The position numbers and the translations under genes were made by a program. The notes under the pieces were generated by a model. That model did not search any database. It was not told where the DNA came from and was given only the letters and a program-made list of their open reading frames with translations. From Alphaproteobacteria bacterium (GTDB lineage Bacteria > Pseudomonadota > Alphaproteobacteria > TMED109), in NCBI GenBank assembly GCA_022825705.1, contig JAJDWH010000033.1, positions 62,001 through 126,000 on the forward strand: a DNA stretch of 64,000 nt, given 5' to 3'. Below, in pieces: positions 1-9,439 of this stretch; position 1 is the first letter of the stretch, and every line of letters starts with the position of its first letter.

Positions 1-92
1 TCGACGCCGGGGAGGGCGTGGTTTTCGGCATTCTGCCGGAAGCAAGAGAAGGATTGGCGGTCACGATTGCGGAAGCGGTGTCGTCCGAGTAG
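1..92 (+). CDS. C-terminal end of an RND periplasmic adaptor (HlyD/AcrA-type), partial
   Basis: Only the last 29 codons are in the window, open from base 3 to a TAG at 90-92. The residues read DAGEGVVFGILPEAREG and onward, which resembles the end of a membrane fusion protein (a turn of the last beta domain followed by a short tail). The stop lies 12 bases before the start of an RND pump gene, and adaptor followed by pump is the usual operon order for these efflux systems. The identification rests mainly on this context, because too little protein is visible for a firm family call. Confidence 0.55.
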   Translation, partial: DAGEGVVFGILPEAREGLAVTIAEAVSSE

Positions 93-104
93 CGGAGCCT
101 CGAC

Positions 105-3100
105 ATGAGTACAACCGATCTCCCAACGACGGCCCAGCCCGGCGCGCCATCCAGAGCGGGACTGATCGCCTATTTCGCCCGTAACCCGGTTGCCGCCAAT
201 CTGTTGATGGTGCTGTTCATCGTCGGCGGGATCGTCTCGGGATCCCAGATTCCGATTCAGCGTTTCCCGCAGATGGATCTGCGGATGGTCACCGTAACCG
301 TACCGGCACCCGGATCTTCTCCGCAGGAAGTGGAAGAGGACATCAACCGGCGAATAGAAGAAAACATCCTTGGGTTGTCGGGGGTAGAGCGGGTCATCAC
401 GACGGCTACCCACGGTCTTGCGCGCGTCGACATCGAGATTGCTCCGTTTGCACGTTCCGCTTCCGTGCTGCTGGATATCCAGAACGCCGTGGACAGTATC
501 GAGCGCTTCCCGCCGGCCAACGCGGAGCAGCCAGAAGTAAGGCTGCAGGAAGTCGCGCTTGAAGTCGTGACGCTTGCGGTCTCGTCATCGCGCTTGACCG
601 AGGACGAGCTAAGAGTTGCAGCTGAAAGCGTCCGTGGCGAGTTGCTGCAATTGCCGACCGTGTCGCAAGTGGAGCTTCGAGGAACCCGGGACCGTGAGAT
701 TTCCATCGAGGTCCACGAGGAGGCGTTGCGCCGGAACCGTCTCACGATTCGCAGAATTGCCAACGCGGTGCAACGGGAATCCGTCAACGTGACGTTTGGC
801 GAACTCCACACCGAAGCCGGCGGGGTGATCCTGCACACCATCGCCAAACGGAAGGTTGGGGAGGACTTCAAGGATATTCCGCTGCTGACGCGGTTGGACG
901 GCACGATACTGCGGCTAGGTGACGTTGCTGAAGTTCGCGACGGTTTCGTCGATGACCAGACGGTTACCCGATTCAACGGCTGGCCAGCCGTGCTCGTCCG
1001 CGTTGATGCTGCCGAGGAGCAGTCAATTGTCGAGATGTCAGAGGACGTCCAAGCGTGGCTGGGCAGCTATCAGACGCCAGAGGACGTTGTCATTGATGTA
1101 TGGAGCGACAGTGCGAAACCCGCGTTGGACCGGCTGACGGAGATCATCCGGAACGGGGTGATTGGCGCGCTGCTCGTGTTCATTTGTTTGGTGCTTGTGT
1201 TTGACCTGCGGGTGGCATCGTGGATTGCTGTCGGCATTCCGCTGTCATTTATCGGGTCGCTGATCTTCTTCGGTCCGGCAGGCCTCACGCTGAACATGGG
1301 CACTGTCTTCGCGTTCTTCCTGCTCATTGGAATTGTTGTTGACGATGCAGTCGTGGTGGGAGAGAGCATCGCCGCTGAGCGGGAGACCGGCAAGAGCGCA
1401 TTGGATGCCGCCATCAGCGGCGCGAAAGCTGTTTTCGGCCCGATTCTGGTCGGTGTCGTGACCACGTTGCTGGCGCTGGTGCCGTTTGCATTCATCACGT
1501 CCGGCGACTTTCAAATTCTGAAGGTATTCCCGTACGTCGCACTCTTTGTCTTGCTGGTTTCGCTGGCGGAAGCGTTCCTGATCCTGCCGGCGCACCTCGC
1601 GCACGAACGGCCCTGGAGTCTGTCCCCACTCAAGGACCTTCAGGAATTTGTGCGGGGCTGGCTGGAGAATCTTCGCGAGAGTGTGGTGGTTCCGGCCGTG
1701 TCCTGGTCCGTCACGAATATTGGGTTGACCCTGGCAGGCGGGGCGGTGGTCATTGTCGCTGCGGTCTTGCTGGTTCGTTCAGAAATCGTCCGGGTCGTGA
1801 TGTATGACAGCCGGGCAAACGTGACGAACAGCGTGCAGGCGGACCTCAAGCTTCCGATGGGTGCGCCCTTTGAGAGCACGCTGGCGGTCGCTGAGCGGTT
1901 CGTGAGCGCGGCCGAGAGCATCAACGACGAGCTGGGTAGTGATTCGATCAATGCCGTCAGCATGATGGTTGGCAACGTGGCCTCGTCCAGGGCCGGCATG
2001 GAGGACCGTCCGCGCAGTCACGTCGCGTCGGTACGGCTGCATCTCAATGACCGGCCGATTCGCACGGCTTCCCCGTGGGAGATCGCACAACTGTGGCGCC
2101 ACAACGTCGGGGATACGTCCTATCTGGAATCGGTTGATTACGAGACCACCAGGGTGCGCACCAAGCCGGGTGTCGCCTACGCATTCAAGCACGAAGACCT
2201 GAAAACGCTGAAGGAAGCGGTCGCGGAGTTGCGGGAATACCTGGCGACCATTCCGGGCATCTATGGCGTGTCCGACAGCCTGTCTGTTGGCAAGCGGCAC
2301 GTCGAGGTCGAGCTGACGCCGGCCGCGGAGGCGGCTGGGATGAGCGCTGCGCTGGTCGGGGCACAGCTGCGTGCCAACTTTCACGGCATCGAAGTTCAGC
2401 GCCTTCAGCGTGGCCACGAAGAACTGAAGGTCATGGTGAGGTATCCGCCGGAGCGCCGAACGAGTTTGGGTGAGCTGGCTCGTGAGCGGATCTTCCAGGT
2501 TGGCCCCGGCCTGCGGGCAGGCTTGAATGACAGGGTCACCAACGACGAGATGCCTTTGTCAATGGTCACGCGACTCACCGAGACGCGCGAACTGGGCACG
2601 CTAAAGCGGATCGATGGCCAGCAGGCCGCCGTCGTGAACGCGCAAGCCGATCCCTCGGTCATCACGCCGATTCAGGCACGACGACACGTCAACACCGAGT
2701 TCATGCCGGACTTGCTTGCGCAGTATCCCGGTTTGAAGGTCGAAACCGAAGGCGGCGCCCGGGACGAAAGAACGATGCTGACGACGCTGGGGGTCCTGGT
2801 TCCCATCGTGTTGATCGCGATGTACGCGTTCATGGCCGCGTTCCTGCGCAGCTATTGGAAGCCCCTGGTCGCCGTGGTCGGGATACTTCTCTCGTTTGCG
2901 GGCGCGGTATTCGGTCACTGGATTCTGGGCTGGGATCTGACGGCGATATCCATCTTCGGAATGATCGGCGTGTCCGGGGTTGTCGTGAACGACGCGTTGG
3001 TGCTCATGGATCGGTATAACCGGCTGCGTCGAGAGAACCGGATGCTGCCTGCCATTGCGGCCGCTTCGGCGGCCGCCCGGCATCGATTCCGGGCCGTGTT

Positions 3101-3278
3101 CCTGACGAGCCTGACGACCGTGCTCGGGCTGTCGCCGCTGCTCTACGAACGGGGCGACGAACTGATTTTCCTGGTGCCGTTCGTCGTGAGCATGTTGGGT
3201 GGGCTCGTGCTCTCGGCGCTGTTTATCCTGTTCGTTCTCCCGACGCTGGTCATGCTGATCGATGGCCGCACCCATTGA
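105..3278 (+). CDS. RND multidrug efflux permease, HAE1 (AcrB-like) family
   Basis: The 1057-residue protein has the length and layout of an inner-membrane RND pump: one N-terminal membrane helix, a large periplasmic loop, a helix block, a second loop and a second helix block. Early motifs such as IPIQRFPQMD and the PGSSPQEVE segment are typical of the HAE1 group. The paired aspartates of the proton relay are seen in GIVVDDAVVVGES (about D413/D414), and the matching segment GVVVNDALVLMDR is at about residue 960. A GGAG motif sits 7 bases before the ATG. It should work with the adaptor that ends just upstream and an outer-membrane channel not seen nearby. The substrate cannot be told from the sequence. 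Confidence 0.93.
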   Translation: MSTTDLPTTAQPGAPSRAGLIAYFARNPVAANLLMVLFIVGGIVSGSQIPIQRFPQMDLRMVTVTVPAPGSSPQEVEEDINRRIEENILGLSGVERVITTATHGLARVDIEIAPFARSASVLLDIQNAVDSIERFPPANAEQPEVRLQEVALEVVTLAVSSSRLTEDELRVAAESVRGELLQLPTVSQVELRGTRDREISIEVHEEALRRNRLTIRRIANAVQRESVNVTFGELHTEAGGVILHTIAKRKVGEDFKDIPLLTRLDGTILRLGDVAEVRDGFVDDQTVTRFNGWPAVLVRVDAAEEQSIVEMSEDVQAWLGSYQTPEDVVIDVWSDSAKPALDRLTEIIRNGVIGALLVFICLVLVFDLRVASWIAVGIPLSFIGSLIFFGPAGLTLNMGTVFAFFLLIGIVVDDAVVVGESIAAERETGKSALDAAISGAKAVFGPILVGVVTTLLALVPFAFITSGDFQILKVFPYVALFVLLVSLAEAFLILPAHLAHERPWSLSPLKDLQEFVRGWLENLRESVVVPAVSWSVTNIGLTLAGGAVVIVAAVLLVRSEIVRVVMYDSRANVTNSVQADLKLPMGAPFESTLAVAERFVSAAESINDELGSDSINAVSMMVGNVASSRAGMEDRPRSHVASVRLHLNDRPIRTASPWEIAQLWRHNVGDTSYLESVDYETTRVRTKPGVAYAFKHEDLKTLKEAVAELREYLATIPGIYGVSDSLSVGKRHVEVELTPAAEAAGMSAALVGAQLRANFHGIEVQRLQRGHEELKVMVRYPPERRTSLGELARERIFQVGPGLRAGLNDRVTNDEMPLSMVTRLTETRELGTLKRIDGQQAAVVNAQADPSVITPIQARRHVNTEFMPDLLAQYPGLKVETEGGARDERTMLTTLGVLVPIVLIAMYAFMAAFLRSYWKPLVAVVGILLSFAGAVFGHWILGWDLTAISIFGMIGVSGVVVNDALVLMDRYNRLRRENRMLPAIAAASAAARHRFRAVFLTSLTTVLGLSPLLYERGDELIFLVPFVVSMLGGLVLSALFILFVLPTLVMLIDGRTH

Positions 3279-3339
3279 TGCGCCGCCGGGAGAACGCTGG
3301 GTACACCTTGTTGGATGTCAATCGGTTGGACGGCCGGTT

Positions 3340-5106
3340 CTAGGGCTCTGACTCGCTGGGGACCTTGACCCGCACGGTCACGATGTCGGTGTCGTGGTAC
3401 TGCTGATGGTGAACCGACGAGGCGACGTGCCGCAAGAGCCTGAGGGAAACCTCGTGCTCGACGGGGGCCTCGGTGGCGCGTTCACTGAGCAGCGCGATCT
3501 GATCCTGGAGATTCGCCTCACCGGTTGAAGCGATGAATTCCAGGACTGCTTCGTCGCTTTCCTTGTGCGCGACCAGCAGCAATCGTCGCTCAGCGTCGCC
3601 CCCGCGCTCTTCATCGCCGTATTGCCGGAGCAGCGTCAGCAAGGTTTCTTCGCTCGCGCTGTCAAGACGATTCATCATCGTCTTCCCCCAGCCGCTTCGC
3701 GTGGCGAACGCCTGGAGAAACTCCCTGACCTTGGGCAGAACGGAAACCTGGAAGGGCACCTCGATGCGCCAGCGTCGGGGTTCGGCGAGTTCGACGAACA
3801 GGGTCAGCAGCAGCGCCGTCAGCCCGCCGGCCGTCATGCCGTTTTGCAGCAGGCCGCCCGCAAACTCCGCGAAGACTTCGGGAAAGATCACGCCGTTCTG
3901 GAAGCCGACCCCGACCCAGAACGACACGCCGGCGATCATGCCGTTCCGGTAATCGATTCCTTCCTGTATCAGGACCTTCATGCCCACCACGAAGAGGATG
4001 GCAAGCAGGACGCTGACGTACGCCCCGGCGACGGGACTCGGGATCGCAAGGATCAGCGACAGCAACTTCGGGAGACACGCAAGCCCGAGGAAAATCGTTC
4101 CTGCGGCAATGCCGACCGTGCGCGCGCCGACGCCCGTCAACTCGGTCACCGAAACGCTCGAGGAATACGTGGTGTTCGGAACCGTGCCGACGCAGCCCGA
4201 CAGGAGATTTCCCACACCGTCTGCGGTGACGGCCCCCTGGACCGAGCGGAAGTTGACTGCTCGAGGGCGACGCCACGAAACCCGCTGGATCGCCACGGAA
4301 TCGCCCACGGTTTCGATGGCGCCGATCAGCGTCACGAAGATGAAACCCGGCAGCAATGCCCAGAACGTCGCACCGAAACTCAAATCAAAGCCGGGCCACG
4401 CGCTTGCGTCCGGAAAACCGATCCACGGCGCTTCGGAAATCCTAGCCGTGTCGTAAATCCCGAAGTACCCGCCAACCAACGACCCGGCGACGACGCCGAT
4501 GACGGGCGCCCACAGTCGGAGCACGCCGGTCGCCTTGACGGCGATGCCGACGATGACGAGCAGCGTGACAAGCGCACTTAACGGCGCAGCCTCAGCTGGC
4601 GTTCCGTCCGGAACCCGCCCGAGCAGGTCGAAGATAATGGGCATCACGGTCACCGGAATCAGCATGATGACGGTGCCTGCGACGGTCGGAGTCAGCACCC
4701 GGCGGAACAGCGACAACCGCCTAGCCAGTACGAACTGGAACAGTGAGGAGATGATGACCAGCGTCGCCAGCATCGCCGGCCCGCCCTCCGCGATGGCGGT
4801 GATGCAGATGGCGATGAAGGCCCCGGAGGTCCCCATCAAGAGCACGTAGCCGGCGCCGATGCGACCGACCCTGACAGCCTGGAGAATCGTGCTGATTCCG
4901 CTGACCACCACGGACCCGAAGACCGCCCACATCATGTACGTGTCGGAGCCGCCGGCGGCCTGGATCACGATCAGCGGCGTGATGACGATCCCGGAGATCG
5001 TCAGGATGGTGAGTTGCAGCCCCAGACCCGCCGCCAGCAACGCGGGCGGCCGGTCATCCGGTTCGTAGCGGACGCCGGATTGAAGTTCGGAAGTATCGGT
5101 CGCCAT
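3340..5106 (-). CDS. NCS2-family nucleobase (xanthine/uracil) permease with a C-terminal RsbW-like domain
   Basis: Residues 1 to about 440 form a multi-helix membrane protein with features of the uracil/xanthine permease (NCS2) family, for example GFIFVTLIGAIETVGDSVAIQRVS and the NTTYSSSVSVTELTGVGAR stretch. It is expected to import a purine or pyrimidine base by cation symport. The last ~145 residues are soluble and unlike a normal NCS2 tail. They begin with a strand and the segment LPKVREFLQAFATRSGW, then a helix ASEETLLTLL, which resembles the front of an anti-sigma-factor (RsbW/SpoIIAB) ATPase domain, although the ATP-binding Asn and Gly boxes are not evident. It is a single-gene unit; a small inverted repeat lies just before the start. 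Confidence 0.88.
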   Translation of the reverse strand: MATDTSELQSGVRYEPDDRPPALLAAGLGLQLTILTISGIVITPLIVIQAAGGSDTYMMWAVFGSVVVSGISTILQAVRVGRIGAGYVLLMGTSGAFIAICITAIAEGGPAMLATLVIISSLFQFVLARRLSLFRRVLTPTVAGTVIMLIPVTVMPIIFDLLGRVPDGTPAEAAPLSALVTLLVIVGIAVKATGVLRLWAPVIGVVAGSLVGGYFGIYDTARISEAPWIGFPDASAWPGFDLSFGATFWALLPGFIFVTLIGAIETVGDSVAIQRVSWRRPRAVNFRSVQGAVTADGVGNLLSGCVGTVPNTTYSSSVSVTELTGVGARTVGIAAGTIFLGLACLPKLLSLILAIPSPVAGAYVSVLLAILFVVGMKVLIQEGIDYRNGMIAGVSFWVGVGFQNGVIFPEVFAEFAGGLLQNGMTAGGLTALLLTLFVELAEPRRWRIEVPFQVSVLPKVREFLQAFATRSGWGKTMMNRLDSASEETLLTLLRQYGDEERGGDAERRLLLVAHKESDEAVLEFIASTGEANLQDQIALLSERATEAPVEHEVSLRLLRHVASSVHHQQYHDTDIVTVRVKVPSESEP

Positions 5107-5116
5107 ATCGGGACCT

Positions 5117-5131
5117 ATAGTCGACGACTAT
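5117..5131. promoter_or_regulatory. Inverted repeat just upstream of the NCS2 permease start
   Basis: ATAGTC and GACTAT form perfect 6-base arms around a 3-base centre (GAC). The repeat lies 11 to 25 bases before the permease ATG on the minus strand and next to its likely ribosome site (AGG). Its position suits an operator or a small translational hairpin. No regulator can be assigned. Confidence 0.3.
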
Positions 5132-5334
5132 CGGAAATTCAATTCGTGACTTGCAGCAACACGCTTGCTTGGTGGCGAATGCCAGTCAAGTTATTGACGG
5201 GATTTGATAGACCGTCGAAGCGACTGGCGGGGTCGGCGTTCCGCGGAAGCGCGCCAGCAGGGCAGGGCTGGAGTTCCGCGGACGCAGCTCCACCGTCCGG
5301 CGGCACGCGGTGGCCACCGCAGCCGCCGCGATCG

Positions 5335-6231
5335 TCAGGCACCCCACTGGAATGTCGACAGGACAGCGTCCGGACGAACCCCGATCCGATCGGTCAGTGC
5401 GGCAATCCGTAGCGGGTCGGGGCGGTCGCCGTGCCGTTGCAATCCGAGTTCCCGTCCGTGGATTCCCCCGGCCACCAGGGCGGTGCGAAATCCCGCGGCC
5501 TGGGCTCCGCGGATGTCCGTCGTGAGGGAGTCGCCGATCGCCAGCACGGCGCTAGGGACCAGATCAGGCAACCAACCCCGCAGGCGCTCAAGACAGGCGT
5601 CGTACGTGGGACGCAGAGGCTTCCCGAATGATCGTACCGAGCCGCCGAGCGCCGCGTATAGCTCCGCCAGGGCACCAGCACAGTCGACCGAGGTTCCATC
5701 GGTACGCACGATGATCCGATCCGGATTGGCGCAGAGCATGGGCAGATCCCGATCGCGCGCCCGTGACAACTCAGCGCGATACGCCTCTGCCGACTCACCA
5801 AGCTGCCGGGTACCGAGGTTCAGGATGAAGTCCGCGGCAGTGAGCTCGGCGGCTTCCCGAAACGGCAGGCCTTCGAGCAATGCTCGATCCTTTTCGAGCC
5901 CGAGGTAGTGATACGCGGTGCCGAACTCGTCGCTGCCGTTGGCACAGGCTTCCCTGCACAGATCGCCGGAAGTCAGGATGCCATCAAACAGGTGGTCCGC
6001 AATGCCGATCTCGGCCAGACTGTGAACCACGCTGTCACCTGGGCGCGGCGCATTGGAAAGCAAGAGAACCCGCTTGTCTTGCCGTCGAAGCTCGAGCAGA
6101 CAGGCCGCCGCTTCGGGATAGGCGTGGATCCCGTCCCAGAGTACTCCCCATACATCGAGCACGTACGCCTTCGTCGAGAGTTCCGGGGCTGCCAGCGAGT
6201 CGTAGATCGGCGGCGGTGGCGTGTCAGGCAT
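5335..6231 (-). CDS. HAD-superfamily hydrolase, class IIA-like (TIGR01459 type)
   Basis: The 298-residue protein has the HAD core motifs in order: motif I as LDVWGVLWDG near residue 27, motif II around LLSNAPRPG, a motif III lysine in GKPLRPTYDACL, and motif IV as AIGDSLTTDIRGA. It resembles the NagD-like TIGR01459 group found mostly in Alphaproteobacteria, whose substrate is not known to me. The second Asp of the usual DxD motif I is a Trp here, as the group seems to have, which argues for an atypical activity. The ATG overlaps the end of pyrD by 8 bases, so the two are probably co-translated. Confidence 0.8.
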   Translation of the reverse strand: MPDTPPPPIYDSLAAPELSTKAYVLDVWGVLWDGIHAYPEAAACLLELRRQDKRVLLLSNAPRPGDSVVHSLAEIGIADHLFDGILTSGDLCREACANGSDEFGTAYHYLGLEKDRALLEGLPFREAAELTAADFILNLGTRQLGESAEAYRAELSRARDRDLPMLCANPDRIIVRTDGTSVDCAGALAELYAALGGSVRSFGKPLRPTYDACLERLRGWLPDLVPSAVLAIGDSLTTDIRGAQAAGFRTALVAGGIHGRELGLQRHGDRPDPLRIAALTDRIGVRPDAVLSTFQWGA

Positions 6232-7315
6232 TCGCTTGCGTCTCGCTGATCTCTTCCGAGCGGGTGCCGACGGCTGCGGCCAACGATCGAGAACCGGACT
6301 CCCTGACGAACTCAGCCAATCCTCTGTGGATGCGATTGATCAAGTCGGTTCCCTGGTAAACGAAGGCCGTATAGAGCTGCACCAGACTGGCCCCGGCCTC
6401 GATCTTCCGCCAGGCGTCGGCGGCGCTGGCAATCCCCCCGACGCCGACGAGACTGATGGATCGGGGCAACGATTGGTGCAGTGTCGCCAGAAGTCGCGTG
6501 GAGGGTTCGAACAGCGGCGGCCCGCTTAGGCCGCCAGCCTCTGCCCGGTGCCGACCCGTCAGCGTCGCGGGCCGCGCGACGGTGGTATTGGACACCGCCA
6601 GCGCGTCGACCGGCTGGCGGACAAGCCGGTCGGCCAGATCGCGTACCTGCGGTGCGGTCAGGTCCGGCGCGATCTTCAGGAACAACGGGAGCGGGCGGCC
6701 GGTCTTCCCCTCAACCTCATCCCTGGCCTGGCGGATTCGCCGGAGCAGCCGGTCCAGAGCTGATCCGGTCTGGAGGTCGCGCAGCCCGGGAGTGTTGGGC
6801 GATGACACGTTGACGCAGACGTAGTCGACCAATCCTCCCAATTGACCGATGCCCTCGGCAATGTCAGCGATCGGATCTGGGGTTACCCGGTTGCAGCCGA
6901 CGTTGGCACCAACAATCAGCTCTTCGGGGCGCCCGGCAAGGCGCGCGGCGATCGCCTCCAATCCCTCGCTAGGGAATCCGAGCCGGTTAATCATCGCTTC
7001 CTGCGCCCGCAACCGGAAGATCCTGGGGCGCGGATTGCCGGGCTGGGGTTTCGGTGTGACGGTACCGACTTCGACATGTCCGAATCCGATTCGTCCCAGC
7101 GCCGGAACTGCCCGAGCGTCCTTGTCGAAGCCGGCGGCCAGTCCGAGCGGCGACGGGAAGGAAATTCCAGCAACCTCGTTGGCCAGAACGGCGTCCGGCT
7201 CGATGCCGGAAGCGCTGACCATCCCAGCTTCCAGTGCCCGAAGCGCCAGGTGGTGCGCGGCTTCGGGTCCGAGCGTTCGCAGGAACGGTGCAGCCAGCGA
7301 TTCGATGTACGTCAC
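6224..7315 (-). CDS. pyrD: Dihydroorotate dehydrogenase (quinone), class 2
   Basis: PyrD oxidises dihydroorotate to orotate with FMN and passes the electrons to quinone, the fourth step of pyrimidine synthesis. The 363-residue length and N-terminal helical extension fit the membrane-associated class 2 enzyme. Visible signatures are the NVSSPNTPGLR motif carrying the class 2 catalytic Ser, SPLGLAAGFDKD near the N terminus, and the glycine-rich phosphate-binding region LVGVGGIASAADA. The start is GTG. The HAD gene follows with an 8-base overlap. Confidence 0.95.
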   Translation of the reverse strand: MTYIESLAAPFLRTLGPEAAHHLALRALEAGMVSASGIEPDAVLANEVAGISFPSPLGLAAGFDKDARAVPALGRIGFGHVEVGTVTPKPQPGNPRPRIFRLRAQEAMINRLGFPSEGLEAIAARLAGRPEELIVGANVGCNRVTPDPIADIAEGIGQLGGLVDYVCVNVSSPNTPGLRDLQTGSALDRLLRRIRQARDEVEGKTGRPLPLFLKIAPDLTAPQVRDLADRLVRQPVDALAVSNTTVARPATLTGRHRAEAGGLSGPPLFEPSTRLLATLHQSLPRSISLVGVGGIASAADAWRKIEAGASLVQLYTAFVYQGTDLINRIHRGLAEFVRESGSRSLAAAVGTRSEEISETQANA

Positions 7316-7474
7316 GATTCGACGGTCCCGCCGCGAATTACTGCCATCGCCTGTTCAACCGCTCTCGGGCCCGGCACGTTTCCCTGCATAGCACGGATTC
7401 ACGGCGGGATCGCAAACCGGTGCCCGACGCTCTGGTATACAATTTGCTCAGCCCTGCAAAGGGAGACGAAGCGT

Positions 7475-7672
7475 ATGAGCAGCAGCACAGATCATGCAGA
7501 CGAGTTGGCTGCGCTGCGCGAGCGATCCGAAGAACTCGACCGCCTGATTACGGAACAATCGAGGGGCGCGGTCAGCGATTTCGCCAAGATACGGCGATTG
7601 CGCGAAGAAAAACGCAATGTTATGGATCGGATTGCGGCCTTCGAACGTACGCCTCCAGACATCATCGCCTGA
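7475..7672 (+). CDS. Small DUF465 (YdcH-like) coiled-coil protein
   Basis: This 65-residue, highly charged helical protein (ELAALRERSEELDRLITEQ, then KIRRLREEKRNVMDRI) fits the DUF465/YdcH family, whose function is not established. The ATG is preceded by GGGAGA at good spacing. It stands divergent from pyrD and about 80 bases before purE; in Alphaproteobacteria such genes are often found close to purEK. An open frame extends far upstream, but the ribosome site and family length support the short form. Confidence 0.8.
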   Translation: MSSSTDHADELAALRERSEELDRLITEQSRGAVSDFAKIRRLREEKRNVMDRIAAFERTPPDIIA

Positions 7673-7750
7673 GGTTGTCGACGGTTGACTGCTTCACGGG
7701 GGAGTCCGCTCGTGACGCTCCCGGATGACGGTGGTTAGAAGGGAAGGACT

Positions 7751-8251
7751 ATGGCTGGCGGGCAGCCTCCCAAGGTCGGGGTCATCATGGGCAGCCAGTC
7801 CGACTGGCCCATACTGCAGCACGCTGCGGAACTGCTGGAGAAGTTTGGCGTTCCGTACGAGCGACGGATCGTTTCCGCGCACCGCACTCCGGAACGTCTC
7901 TATGAATATGCCCGCACGGCGCGTGACCGCGGGCTCGCAGTCGTCATCGCCGGTGCCGGCGGGGCGGCGCACTTGCCTGGCATGACAGCGGCGATGACGA
8001 CGGTCCCGGTGTTTGCCGTTCCCATTCCGACGGCTTTCGGCGACGGTGTCGACAGCCTGCTTTCGATCGTCCAGATGCCGGCGGGAATACCGGTCGGGAC
8101 GCTGGCCGTCGGCAAGGCCGGTGCCATCAACGCCGCCCTGCTTGCGGTCGCCGTCCTTAGCGGCACCGATGCGGAACTGGAAGAAAAGCTTCGGGCCTGG
8201 CGGAAAACTCAGACCGAGAGCGTGGCGCACGAGCCGGACGACGGGGCGTGA
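7751..8251 (+). CDS. purE: N5-carboxyaminoimidazole ribonucleotide mutase
   Basis: PurE moves the carboxyl group of N5-CAIR to give CAIR in purine synthesis. The 166-residue length and motifs are typical for class I Pur[18 protein letters not shown] at the N terminus, the SAHRTPERL motif with the active-site His, and the [13 protein letters not shown] glycine-rich loop. An AGGGAAGG ribosome site precedes the ATG. The stop overlaps the start of purK by 4 bases, so the two enzymes of this step are translated together. Confidence 0.96.
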   Translation: MAGGQPPKVGVIMGSQSDWPILQHAAELLEKFGVPYERRIVSAHRTPERLYEYARTARDRGLAVVIAGAGGAAHLPGMTAAMTTVPVFAVPIPTAFGDGVDSLLSIVQMPAGIPVGTLAVGKAGAINAALLAVAVLSGTDAELEEKLRAWRKTQTESVAHEPDDGA

Positions 8252-9387
8252 ATCGGCCGCTCCGCTTCTCCTCAGTTCCGGAACTCCACTGGCCGCCGGG
8301 CTCAACCCTCGGCCTGATGGGCGGCGGGCAGCTCGGTCGGATGATGGCCATGGCTGCCGCCCGCATGGGTTATCGCACGCACGTATTCACTGACCAGCAG
8401 CACACGCCGGCCGGAGAGGTTGCGGCCGCCGTCACTGTCGCCTCGTTTTCTGACCAGGCCGCCCTCGAGCGCTTTGCCAACTCCGTTCAGGTCGTCACGT
8501 ACGAGTTTGAGAACGTCCCCCTCGCTGCAGCCAAGGTCGTTGCCGAACGGGTCGCGGTCCGTCCGGCCCCCAACGTGCTCGCAATCGCGCAGGACCGGCT
8601 CGCCGAAAAGAACTTCCTCTCGAACGCAGCCCTACCGGTCGCCCCGTACCGGGGAATCGAGACGCCTGAGGAACTTCAACTCGCGACCGCGGTTGGATTT
8701 CCGGCGGTCCTCAAGACCCGCCGGGAAGGCTACGACGGAAAAGGCCAAGTGCGGGTCAAGTCAGCGCACGACCTATCGGCGGCCTGGGATCGCCTGGGGC
8801 ACGTACCAGTCGTTCTGGAACGCTGGATCGACTTCGCGTGTGAGGTGTCGGTGATCATTGCCCGTTCGCAGGATGGGGAGGAAGCAGCCTACGAGCCGGC
8901 TGAGAATCGGCATGCCGGTGGCATCCTTCGGACGTCCATCGTGCCGGCGCTGATTTCCCAGTCCACGGCGGAAGCCGCAGTTTCGGCGGCCCGCACGGTG
9001 GTCCGCGAGCTGGACTGCGTCGGCGTGCTCGCCGTGGAGATGTTCGTGCTGGCGGACGGCGGCGTTGTCGTCAACGAAATTGCCCCGCGCCCGCACAACT
9101 CCGGACACTGGACGATCGATGCGGCGGAGACCAGCCAGTTCGAACAGCAGGTCCGGGTGTGCTGCGGACTCCCGCTAGGTAGCGTGAACCGGCTGCACGA
9201 TGCGGTGATGGAAAACATGATCGGAAACGACGCGGACGCCTGGAGCCGCTATCTGGGGGACGGCAGCGTCCGCCTGCATCTCTATGGCAAGAAGATCAGC
9301 CGGCCCGGTCGAAAGATGGGGCACGTCACGCGACTGTTCCCGCACGGCAGCAGTCCCCGCGCATTCGACGAGGAGCGCTCCGCGTAA
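8248..9387 (+). CDS. purK: N5-carboxyaminoimidazole ribonucleotide synthase
   Basis: PurK is an ATP-grasp enzyme that makes N5-CAIR from AIR, ATP and bicarbonate, and hands it to PurE. The 379-residue protein shows [15 protein letters not shown] near the N terminus, the ATP-grasp lysine region [14 protein letters not shown], and the metal-binding end [17 protein letters not shown]. The GTG start overlaps the purE stop (GTGA). It converges on the DUF4175 gene about 50 bases downstream. Confidence 0.96.
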   Translation: MNRPLRFSSVPELHWPPGSTLGLMGGGQLGRMMAMAAARMGYRTHVFTDQQHTPAGEVAAAVTVASFSDQAALERFANSVQVVTYEFENVPLAAAKVVAERVAVRPAPNVLAIAQDRLAEKNFLSNAALPVAPYRGIETPEELQLATAVGFPAVLKTRREGYDGKGQVRVKSAHDLSAAWDRLGHVPVVLERWIDFACEVSVIIARSQDGEEAAYEPAENRHAGGILRTSIVPALISQSTAEAAVSAARTVVRELDCVGVLAVEMFVLADGGVVVNEIAPRPHNSGHWTIDAAETSQFEQQVRVCCGLPLGSVNRLHDAVMENMIGNDADAWSRYLGDGSVRLHLYGKKISRPGRKMGHVTRLFPHGSSPRAFDEERSA

Positions 9388-9439
9388 CCGCCGTGTCCGG
9401 GCGGCGGCGTCCGTGCGGCCGGGTTACCTGCGTTGGAAC

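Noticed and set aside
3565-4581. Plus-strand open frame of 338 codons opposite the NCS2 permease
   Set aside because: The opposite strand encodes a clear membrane transporter; this frame is a charged low-complexity shadow.
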